Positions 1-6,430 of a stretch of DNA of 6,551 nt are shown here, piece after piece (the first letter of the stretch is position 1; each line of letters starts with the position of its first letter). This DNA is from Lachnospiraceae bacterium (lineage in GTDB: Bacteria; Bacillota; Clostridia; Lachnospirales; Lachnospiraceae): assembly GCA_021205045.1 (NCBI GenBank), contig JAJPYH010000203.1, positions 1-6,551 of the forward strand, written 5' to 3'. The notes beneath the pieces are model-generated. The model saw only the letters and a program-made list of their open reading frames with translations, was not told the origin of the DNA and ran no database searches. A program made the translations under genes and the position numbers.

Positions 1-71
1 ACAAGTAAAATCATTTGTCCCTAATTCAGGCAAAAAGGTGCATTTGTTACCCTGGCAGGTCTGCCTTCTCA
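1..71. other. Intergenic sequence left of the terminator, no gene seen
   Basis: No supported coding sequence is found. Two small overlapping inverted repeats are present: GGCAG/CTGCC (54-65, two-base spacer) and GTCTG/CAGAC (59-74, six-base loop), next to the main terminator. They may be part of the 3' end of a convergent neighbour, but nothing allows a firm call. Confidence 0.4.
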
Positions 72-114
72 GACAAAGAAACCCGGGAACTGGATTCCCG
101 GGTTCTTTTTTGTC
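72..114. terminator. Bidirectional intrinsic terminator after gltD
   Basis: A perfect 10-bp stem, AACCCGGGAA (80-89) and TTCCCGGGTT (95-104), closes a five-base loop. On the plus strand it is followed by CTTTTTTG, and on the minus strand by TCTTTGTC. The flanking GACAAA (72-77) and TTTGTC (109-114) are also complementary. It lies about 50 bases past the gltD stop (TGA at 155-157) and ends the operon. The plus-strand U-run is the better one, so it probably also stops transcription from a convergent gene to the left, outside the window. Confidence 0.88.
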
Positions 115-154
115 AGATTTTTGATGCAGCCTCATGGGCAGGGCGCAGGAGCAT

Positions 155-1648
155 TCACTGTATCATCAGGTTGGAATACCCCATCAGGCTCTCGTCCACC
201 GCGTAGGCGGCCTCTCTGCCCTCTCTGATACCCCAGACCACCAGGCTCTGCCCCCGGTGCATATCGCCGGTGACAAACACGTTCTCCACGCTGGTCTGGT
301 ACTTGCCTGGCTCAGTTTTGACGTTGGTGCGGGGATTAAGCTCCACGCCGAAGGCTTCCGCCACATAGGACTGGCAGCCCAGGAAGCCCGCCGCGATGAG
401 CACCACCTCCGCGTCCAGGCGCTGCTCCGTGCCCTCCAGGGTCTTCATGACCATGCGGCCGGTGGCCTCGTCCTTCACCATGGCAGTGCGGATGGTGATC
501 ACACCGGTGAGCTTGCCGTCCTCGCCCTTTTCAAACTCCTTCACCGTGGTCTCAAAGATGCGCGGGTCATGACCGAACCTGGCGATGGCCTCCTCCTGGC
601 CGTAATCGGTTTTCAGGATTTTGGGCCACTCCGGCCAGGGGTTGTTGGCCGCCCGGCTGACCGGCGGCCTGGGCGTCATCTCCAGCTGGGTCACGCTCTT
701 ACAGCCGTGGCGCATAGCCGTGCCCACGCAGTCATTTCCGGTATCGCCGCCGCCGATGATCACCACGTTTTTGTCCTTGGTATTGATGAAATTCCCATCC
801 TGCAGATTGGAATCCAGCAGGCTCTTGGTGTTGCGGCTCAGAAAATCCACTGCAAAATAAATCCCCTCAGCGTCTCTTCCCGGCGCGTTGATGTCCCTGG
901 GGTTGGAGGCCCCGCAGGCCAGAATCACACGGTCATACTGACTCATCAGCTCCTGGGCGCTGATGTCCACGCCCACGTTGACGCTGGTTTTGAACACCAC
1001 GCCTTCCGCCTCCATGACGGCCACCTTGCGGTCGATGACGCTCTTTTCCAGCTTCATGTTGGGGATGCCGTAGCGCAACAGACCTCCCACCCTATCGCTC
1101 CGCTCATACACGGTGACGCTGTGGCCCCTGCGGTTTAACTGATCCGCCGCCGCCAGGCCGCTGGGGCCGCTGCCCACGATGGCGATGGTCTTGCCGGTGC
1201 GCACCTTCGGCGGTTTGGGATCCGCGTAGCCCTTCTCGTAGGCGTTCTCAATGATGGCGTACTCATTTTCCTTGGTAGAAACCGGGTCGCCGTTTAAGCC
1301 GCACATGCAGGCATTCTCGCACAGAGCCGGGCAGACCCTGGAGGTAAACTCCGGAAAATTATTGGTTTTATGCAGGCGGTTGCAGGCCTGCTTCCAGTTG
1401 TTGGTATATACCAGATCATTCCACTCCGGCACCAGATTGTGCAGTGGACAGCCGCTGGCCATGCCGGCGATCATCATGCCCGCCTGGCAGAAAGGCACGC
1501 CGCAGTCCATACATCTGGCACCCTGAAGGCGCTGACTTTCCATCGGAAGATGCTCATGGAACTCATTGAAATGACTGATTCTGGTGGTCGGAGATTCCGC
1601 CGTTGAGACGGCTCTCTCATATTCCATAAATCCTGTTGGCTTTCCCAT
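155..1648 (-). CDS. gltD: Glutamate synthase (NADPH) small/beta subunit GltD
   Basis: This is the FAD- and iron-sulfur-containing subunit that takes electrons from NADPH and passes them to GltB, where 2-oxoglutarate plus glutamine-derived ammonia becomes glutamate; it acts in the cytoplasm. The 497-residue protein has the usual family length. The N-terminal Fe-S domain shows CMDCGVPFC (Cys46, 49, 54), Cys67, and a second group at Cys106, 110, 114 and 116, matching the two 4Fe-4S sites of the family. An FAD-binding Rossmann motif, VGSGPSGL, lies at about 158-165. The NADPH-binding motif GGGDTGNDCVGT lies at 299-310, followed by TPRPP and NNPWP (325-339) as in the Gram-positive-type GltD rather than the E. 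coli type. The closing FAD motif GD-x5-SLVVWGIREGREAA lies at 461-481. The ATG at 1648 is preceded by AGGAGG at 9 bases; Met8 is possible but has no good ribosome site. It starts 15 bases after gltB and is surely co-transcribed. Nothing is truncated or missing. Confidence 0.97.
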   Translation of the reverse strand: MGKPTGFMEYERAVSTAESPTTRISHFNEFHEHLPMESQRLQGARCMDCGVPFCQAGMMIAGMASGCPLHNLVPEWNDLVYTNNWKQACNRLHKTNNFPEFTSRVCPALCENACMCGLNGDPVSTKENEYAIIENAYEKGYADPKPPKVRTGKTIAIVGSGPSGLAAADQLNRRGHSVTVYERSDRVGGLLRYGIPNMKLEKSVIDRKVAVMEAEGVVFKTSVNVGVDISAQELMSQYDRVILACGASNPRDINAPGRDAEGIYFAVDFLSRNTKSLLDSNLQDGNFINTKDKNVVIIGGGDTGNDCVGTAMRHGCKSVTQLEMTPRPPVSRAANNPWPEWPKILKTDYGQEEAIARFGHDPRIFETTVKEFEKGEDGKLTGVITIRTAMVKDEATGRMVMKTLEGTEQRLDAEVVLIAAGFLGCQSYVAEAFGVELNPRTNVKTEPGKYQTSVENVFVTGDMHRGQSLVVWGIREGREAAYAVDESLMGYSNLMIQ

Positions 1649-1657
1649 GTCTGTCTT

Positions 1658-1663
1658 CCTCCT
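1658..1663 (-). promoter_or_regulatory. Ribosome binding site of gltD
   Basis: The minus strand reads AGGAGG here, a full-strength Shine-Dalgarno sequence nine bases before the gltD ATG. It occupies most of the 15-base gap after the gltB stop codon (TAG at 1664-1666). It fixes the gltD start at 1648 and suggests gltD has its own strong initiation and does not depend only on ribosomes finishing gltB. Confidence 0.9.
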
Positions 1664-4600
1664 CTACTTTCCCTTGACCATATAAAAGGCCTCGATCTGC
1701 GCCTGCTCGGCGTTTAAGCCCTTTTCCTCCATCTGGACGATGGCGGAGAGCATCTTCTCGTAATCGTTGGGAATGATCTTTTTAAACTTCGGCAGATATT
1801 CCCCGAAATGATCCAGAATATGCTTGCCCTTCTCCGAGTTGGTGTAGGCCACATGCTCGCTGATCAGGTCCTTGATGGCGCTGACGTCATACTTGGAGGT
1901 GATCTCTCTGGAGGAAATCATGCCCTTATTGAGTCTCTTGTACAGGTCGTTATTTTCATCCAGCACATAAGCGATGCCGCCGCTCATGCCCGCCGCGAAG
2001 TTCTTGCCGGTGGGGCCTAAGACCAGCACAGTGCCGCCGGTCATGTACTCGCAGCCGTGGTCGCCCACGCCCTCCACCACCGCGGTGGCTCCGGAATTTC
2101 TGACGCAGAACCGCTCCCCGGCCACGCCGTTGATGAAGGCCTTGCCGGAAGTGGCACCGTAGAGAGCCACGTTGCCGACGATGATATTTTCCTCGTGCTT
2201 AAATTTACTGCCCCTGGGCGGATAGATGATCAGCTTGCCGCCGGAGAGCCCCTTTCCGAAATAGTCGTTGGCGTCTCCCACCAGCTCCAGGGTCAGGCCC
2301 CTGGGAATGAAGGCCCCGAAGGACTGGCCGCCACTGCCGTTGCACAGCACCCGGTAGGTGTCCTCCGCCACGTTATCGCCCAGGCGCTTGGTGATCTCGC
2401 TGCCCAGGATGGTACCGAAGGCCCGGTCCATATTTTTCACATCCACCTCGATGGAGCGCTTCTGGCCTCTGGAGATGGCCTTATCCAGCTGCTTTAACAG
2501 TACCCGTTCATCCAGCGTATTTTCCAGCTTGAAATCATACACCTGCTCGGGAATGAAGGTGACCTTCATCTGTCTGGCATCGTAGGGGTTATTTAAAATC
2601 TTATCCAGGGTGATCCTGGACTGTAAATCGGTGAGGCCGCTCTTCACCTTCAGCAGATCTGTGCGTCCCACCAGCTCGTCTACCGTGCGCACGCCCAGCT
2701 TCGCCATGTGCTCCCGCAGGTCCTGAGCGATGAAGCGCATGAAGTTTTCCACGTACTCGGGCTTGCCCTTAAAGTTTTTGCGCAGCTCCGGGTTCTGGGT
2801 GGCTATGCCCACAGGGCAGGTATCCAGATTGCAGACACGCATCATGACGCAGCCCATGGTGACCAGGGGCGCGGTGGCAAAGCCGAACTCCTCCGCTCCC
2901 AGCATGGCCGCGATGGCCACATCTCTGCCGGTCATCAGCTTGCCGTCGGTCTCGATGCGGACCTTGTTGCGCAGACCGTTCATGATCAGCGTCTGATGGG
3001 TCTCCGCCAACCCCAACTCCCAGGGAAGTCCCGCATTGTGGATGGAGTTTCTGGGAGCCGCGCCGGTGCCGCCGTCATAGCCGGAAATCAGGATCACCTG
3101 GGCACCGGCCTTGGCCACGCCGACCGCTATGGTGCCCACGCCGGCCTCAGAGACCAGCTTGACGGAAATGCGGGCGTCCTTATTGGCGTTTTTCAGATCA
3201 TAAATTAACTGCGCCAGATCCTCGATGGAATAAATATCGTGGTGCGGCGGCGGGGAAATCAGGCTCACGCCGGGGGTGGAGTGACGGGTCTTGGCAATCC
3301 AGGGATAGACCTTTCCTCCGGGCAGATGGCCGCCCTCGCCGGGCTTGGCGCCCTGAGCCATCTTGATCTGAATCTCCTTGGCGCTGACCAGATACCGGCT
3401 GGTGACGCCGAAACGGCCGCTGGCCACCTGCTTGATGGCGGAGCAGCGGTTTAAGCCGTCCCTGCCCACGGTCAGACGCTCCAGATTCTCACCGCCCTCG
3501 CCGGAATTGCTCTTGCCATGGAGGCGATTCATGGCGATGGCCATGGTCTCGTGGGCCTCCTTGGAAATGGAGCCGTAGGACATGGCGCCGGTCTTGAAAC
3601 GGGTCACGATGCTGTCCACGCTCTCCACCTCATCCAGGGGTACACCCTCCTCCGGATAGTTGAAATCCATCAGACCGCGGAGATTGCGCACACCGCCTTC
3701 CTCGTTGATCATGTGAGTGTACTGCTTGAACATCTGATAGTCGCCGCGCTGGGTGGACTGCTTCAGCATATGAATGGTAGCCGGGTTGTACAGGTGCAGA
3801 TCCGCGCCGCTGCGGCTCTTGTGCTGCCCCGGGCTGTTCAGGGTCAGGTCGTTGTCCAGCTCCAGCGGGTCGAAGGCCATGTCGTGAAGCTCGTTGATCT
3901 GATTTTCAATGTCCTTTAAAGTGATGCCGCCCACACGGCAGACCGTGTTGGTAAAATATTTGTCAATGACGGCCTTATCGATGCCGATGGCCTCAAAAAT
4001 CTTGCTACTCTGGTAGGACTGGATGGTGGAAATCCCCATCTTGGAGGCGATCTTGACGATGCCGCTTAAGATGGCTTCCCGATAATCGCTCTCCGCCGCG
4101 TAATAATCCTTGTCCAGCATCTGATTGTCGATCAGTTCCTGAATGGTATCCAGCGCCAGGTAGGGATTGATGGCGCTTGCGCCGTAACCTAAAAGGGTTG
4201 CGAAATCATGCACATCCCTTGGCTCGCCGGTCTCCAGAATCAGGGACAGAGAGGTTCTCTTCTTGGTCTCCACAAAGTGCTGGTTTAATGCCGCCACCGC
4301 CAGCAGGGAGGGAATGGCCACGTGATTTTCATCCAGTCCTCTGTCGGAAAGGATCAGAATATTGGCCCCGTCCTTGAAGGCCTTGTCCGCCTCGTTGAAC
4401 ATGCGGTTGATGCTCTTTTCCAGGCTGGTGGTCTTGTAATAGGTCAGGGGCACGGTGGCCACCTTGAAGCCGGGCAGATTCAGATTCTGAATCTTTAACA
4501 GATCCGTGTTGGAGAGGATGGGATTTCTCACCTTCAGCATGTGGCAGTTTTCCGGCTTTTCCTCCAGCAGGTTTCCGCTGGTGCCCATGTGGATGGCCGT

Positions 4601-6211
4601 GGCCGTGACGATCTCTTCACGGATGGAGTCGATGGGCGGGTTGGTCACCTGAGCGAACATCTGCTTGAAATAATGGAACAGGGGACGATGGCTCTTGCTC
4701 AGGACCGGAAGGGCCACATCCACGCCCATGGCCGCGGTGGCTTCCGAGCCGTTTTTCGCCATGGGAAGAATGGCCTGTTTTAATTCCTCATAGGTATAAC
4801 CGAAGGCCTTCTGGATTCTCTGGCGCTCCTCGTAGGTATATTTTGGCACACTCTTATTGGGAATCTTGATGGTGCTCAAATCCGTCAGGTTATTGTCCAG
4901 CCATTCGCCGTAGGGCTGGGCGGAAGCGTATTTTTCCTTGATCTCATCGTCGCCGATGACTCTTCCCTGGACAGTGTCGATGAGCAGCATTCTGCCCGGA
5001 CGCAGACGCTCCTTCACTACCACCTTGGTGGGGTCGATGGGCAGGGCGCCCACCTCAGAGGACAGGATCATCTGCCCGTCGTCGGTGATCATGTAGCGGG
5101 AGGGACGCAGGCCGTTTCTGTCAAGCACCGCCCCCATCACATCGCCGTCGGTAAAGAGGATGGAGGTCGGGCCGTCCCAGGGCTCCATCATGGTGGCATA
5201 ATATTGGTAGAAATCCTTCTTGGTCTGGCTCATGGCCTTGTCGTTGGTCCAGGGCTCCGGGATGGTAATCATCACCGCCAGCGGCAGGTCCATGCCGGAC
5301 ATGACAAAGAATTCCAGGGTATTGTCCAGCTGAGCGGAGTCGGAGCCGGAGGCCTCGATGCAGGGCAGCACTTTATTGAAGGAATCCTTCAGATACACGC
5401 TGTCCATGGTCTCCTCTCTGGAGAGCATCTTGTCCGCGTTGCCCCGGATGGTGTTGATCTCGCCGTTATGTACGATATAACGGTTGGGATGGGCACGCTC
5501 CCAGCTGGGGGTGGTATTGGTGGAAAAACGGGAGTGTATCATAGCGATAGCCGCTACATACTCCGGATCCTGTAAATCGGAAAAGAAGGTGCGCAGCTGT
5601 CCCACCAGGAACATCCCCTTGTAGACGATGGTCCTGCTGGAGAAGCTGACCACGTAGGTATTGCTGGTGGACTGTTCAAAGACGCGCCTTGCCACGTAGA
5701 GCTTGCGGTCAAAGTCGATGCCCTTCTCCACGTTGGCGGGCTTTTTCACAAAGCCCTGGATAATGTAGGGCATGCATTCCAGGGCCTTCTTGCCCAGCAC
5801 CTCCGGGTGGGTTGGCACCACGCGCCAGCCCAGAAATTTCAGGCCTTCCTTCTCCACGATGATCTCAAACATCTTCCTGGCCTGGTTCCTCGGCATTTCC
5901 TCCTGAGGCATGAAAAACATGGCGATGCCGTATTCTCTCTCGCCGCCGATATCAAAGCCGAGCTTTTCGGTCTCCCTCTTAAAAAAAGCGTGGGGGATCT
6001 GGGTCAGAATGCCGACGCCGTCGCCGGTCTTGCCTTCCGCGTCCTTGCCGGCTCTGTGCTCCAGGGTCTCCACGATCTGCAGGGCGTTCTCCACGGTTTC
6101 ACGGGTCTTGATGCCTTTGATATTGACGCAGGCGCCGATGCCGCAGTTGTCGTGCTCGAAGGCCGGGTCGTACAGGGGAGCTACGGGGACCTCTCTCTTT
6201 ACATCAAACAT
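1664..6211 (-). CDS. gltB: Glutamate synthase (NADPH) large/alpha subunit GltB
   Basis: This is the catalytic subunit of GOGAT: glutamine is hydrolysed at the N-terminus and the ammonia is tunnelled to the FMN site, where 2-oxoglutarate is reductively aminated to glutamate. The protein has 1515 residues, normal for the family. The N-terminal nucleophile is Cys23 (DNCGIG), implying removal of a 22-residue propeptide. Other class II amidotransferase residues are present: HSRFSTNT (Arg228), HNGEINTIRGN (Asn249, Gly250) and SDSAQLDN (Asp291). A central domain spans roughly 480-770. The FMN synthase barrel (about 830-1200) carries KTGAMSYGSIS, SGEGGEN (loop 4), KPGEGG (956-961) and SGYDGGTGAAPR (1043-1054). 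The 3Fe-4S ligands are Cys1121, Cys1127 and Cys1132 (C-x5-C-x4-C). The C-terminal beta-helix with recurrent glycines covers about 1260-1450. The ATG at 6211 has AAGGAG seven bases upstream. It is the first gene of the operon, behind a long leader. The only oddity is a GGHLPGGKV variant at 960-968, where GGQLPGHKV is common. Confidence 0.98.
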   Translation of the reverse strand: MFDVKREVPVAPLYDPAFEHDNCGIGACVNIKGIKTRETVENALQIVETLEHRAGKDAEGKTGDGVGILTQIPHAFFKRETEKLGFDIGGEREYGIAMFFMPQEEMPRNQARKMFEIIVEKEGLKFLGWRVVPTHPEVLGKKALECMPYIIQGFVKKPANVEKGIDFDRKLYVARRVFEQSTSNTYVVSFSSRTIVYKGMFLVGQLRTFFSDLQDPEYVAAIAMIHSRFSTNTTPSWERAHPNRYIVHNGEINTIRGNADKMLSREETMDSVYLKDSFNKVLPCIEASGSDSAQLDNTLEFFVMSGMDLPLAVMITIPEPWTNDKAMSQTKKDFYQYYATMMEPWDGPTSILFTDGDVMGAVLDRNGLRPSRYMITDDGQMILSSEVGALPIDPTKVVVKERLRPGRMLLIDTVQGRVIGDDEIKEKYASAQPYGEWLDNNLTDLSTIKIPNKSVPKYTYEERQRIQKAFGYTYEELKQAILPMAKNGSEATAAMGVDVALPVLSKSHRPLFHYFKQMFAQVTNPPIDSIREEIVTATAIHMGTSGNLLEEKPENCHMLKVRNPILSNTDLLKIQNLNLPGFKVATVPLTYYKTTSLEKSINRMFNEADKAFKDGANILILSDRGLDENHVAIPSLLAVAALNQHFVETKKRTSLSLILETGEPRDVHDFATLLGYGASAINPYLALDTIQELIDNQMLDKDYYAAESDYREAILSGIVKIASKMGISTIQSYQSSKIFEAIGIDKAVIDKYFTNTVCRVGGITLKDIENQINELHDMAFDPLELDNDLTLNSPGQHKSRSGADLHLYNPATIHMLKQSTQRGDYQMFKQYTHMINEEGGVRNLRGLMDFNYPEEGVPLDEVESVDSIVTRFKTGAMSYGSISKEAHETMAIAMNRLHGKSNSGEGGENLERLTVGRDGLNRCSAIKQVASGRFGVTSRYLVSAKEIQIKMAQGAKPGEGGHLPGGKVYPWIAKTRHSTPGVSLISPPPHHDIYSIEDLAQLIYDLKNANKDARISVKLVSEAGVGTIAVGVAKAGAQVILISGYDGGTGAAPRNSIHNAGLPWELGLAETHQTLIMNGLRNKVRIETDGKLMTGRDVAIAAMLGAEEFGFATAPLVTMGCVMMRVCNLDTCPVGIATQNPELRKNFKGKPEYVENFMRFIAQDLREHMAKLGVRTVDELVGRTDLLKVKSGLTDLQSRITLDKILNNPYDARQMKVTFIPEQVYDFKLENTLDERVLLKQLDKAISRGQKRSIEVDVKNMDRAFGTILGSEITKRLGDNVAEDTYRVLCNGSGGQSFGAFIPRGLTLELVGDANDYFGKGLSGGKLIIYPPRGSKFKHEENIIVGNVALYGATSGKAFINGVAGERFCVRNSGATAVVEGVGDHGCEYMTGGTVLVLGPTGKNFAAGMSGGIAYVLDENNDLYKRLNKGMISSREITSKYDVSAIKDLISEHVAYTNSEKGKHILDHFGEYLPKFKKIIPNDYEKMLSAIVQMEEKGLNAEQAQIEAFYMVKGK

Positions 6212-6218
6212 GGGGGTT

Positions 6219-6224
6219 CTCCTT
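6219..6224 (-). promoter_or_regulatory. Ribosome binding site of gltB
   Basis: The minus strand reads AAGGAG followed by a seven-base spacer (AACCCCC) and the gltB ATG. This decides the start at 6211, which also places the catalytic Cys at residue 23 with a short propeptide as expected for GltB. The site could pair weakly with the U-rich stretch at 6237-6243 (seven pairs, two of them G-U), so mild occlusion is conceivable but unproven. Confidence 0.88.
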
Positions 6225-6251
6225 CATTTTGGGCATAAGAAAAGGCGACAG

Positions 6252-6280
6252 GCTTCCGGCTCACCTTCGAGCCGGACAGC
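6252..6280 (-). promoter_or_regulatory. Strong hairpin in the gltB 5' leader
   Basis: In the transcript, UCCGGCUC (6276-6269) pairs with GAGCCGGA (6262-6255) across a six-base loop, GAAGGU. The stem extends by GCU/AGC past one bulged G (6277), giving 11 pairs in total. It is the most stable-looking element of the leader and ends 27 bases before the Shine-Dalgarno of gltB. It has no U-run directly after it; UUUUCUU follows about 8 bases later, so it is not a standard terminator as drawn. Its function is unknown: it may be a regulatory fold or a transcript-stability element. Confidence 0.6.
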
Positions 6281-6302
6281 TTATCAACCATATCTCATCC
6301 AT
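6261..6302 (-). CDS. Possible 13-residue leader peptide upstream of gltB
   Basis: A short ORF in the leader, ATG at 6302 to TGA at 6261, would encode MDEIWLISCPARR. AAAGG lies nine bases upstream, a modest ribosome site. An in-frame ATG at 6323 would give a 20-residue form, but its AGGAG touches the start codon, which is too close, and lies in a hairpin. The final codons form the 5' arm and loop of the strong hairpin at 6252-6280, so a ribosome reaching the stop would disturb that fold. It has no run of Glu or Gln codons as a classical attenuation peptide would. It may be a chance ORF; only its position makes it worth listing. Confidence 0.22.
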   Translation of the reverse strand: MDEIWLISCPARR

Positions 6303-6314
6303 TATTGTATACCT

Positions 6315-6365
6315 TTCAGGCATCTCCTGAATTTATGCGCTGACGCACAGAATGCGCTTCGCGCA
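6315..6365 (-). promoter_or_regulatory. Cluster of three small hairpins in the gltB 5' leader
   Basis: Three consecutive stem-loops can form in the leader RNA. The first is UGCGC/GCGCA with loop GAA (6353-6365). The second is UGUGCG/CGCAUA with loop UCAG (6334-6349, one G-U). The third is UUCAGG/CCUGAA with loop AGAUG (6315-6331). The first two share near-identical GCGCA and UGCG arms, so GCGCA of the first could instead pair with UGCGU of the second, allowing alternative folds. This density of perfect stems suggests a structured leader, but no known riboswitch core is recognised and no folding energy was calculated. Confidence 0.45.
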
Positions 6366-6401
6366 ATATGTTAACACGTATGTCACGTTAGCGCTTTTTG
6401 T

Positions 6402-6430
6402 ATTATACTTCCCTTTCGGAAATTTGTAAA
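6402..6430 (-). promoter_or_regulatory. Sigma-70/sigma-A type promoter of gltBD
   Basis: On the minus strand a -35 element TTTACA (6425-6430; one mismatch to TTGACA) is followed by a 17-base spacer (6408-6424) and a perfect -10 TATAAT (6402-6407). The predicted transcription start is an A at about 6395, giving a 5' leader of about 184 nt before the gltB ATG. Upstream sequence is AT-rich. No other candidate in the region has both hexamers at good spacing. The call rests on sequence match and position only; the start site has not been measured. Confidence 0.8.

Noticed and set aside
134..1138. A 334-codon open frame on the plus strand opposite gltD
   Set aside because: It lies fully antisense to gltD, whose motifs are unmistakable. 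Its translation is rich in His, Ala and Gly without any recognisable domain. It is a shadow of codon bias in a GC-rich gene.
1625..1627. Alternative gltD start at Met8
   Set aside because: It lacks a good ribosome site, whereas the ATG at 1648 has AGGAGG at ideal spacing.
6206..6236. Ten-codon ORF (MPKMKENPHV) overlapping the gltB start in another frame
   Set aside because: It has no Shine-Dalgarno sequence, its ATG follows a pyrimidine-rich stretch, and the TGA falls in gltB codons 2-3. It is most likely chance.
6304..6335. Second promoter with -10-like TACAAT near 6304-6309
   Set aside because: No acceptable -35 hexamer lies at 16-18 bases. The upstream promoter at 6402-6430 is much better.
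5807..6374. Plus-strand open frames of 143 and 154 codons opposite the gltB start and leader
   Set aside because: They are antisense to the conserved N-terminus of gltB, carry no known motif and have no convincing ribosome site.
6212..6395. Glutamine riboswitch, T-box or other known leader RNA
   Set aside because: I looked for the conserved glnA/downstream-peptide core and for a T-box sequence and found neither. There is also no classical terminator hairpin with a direct U-run in the leader.
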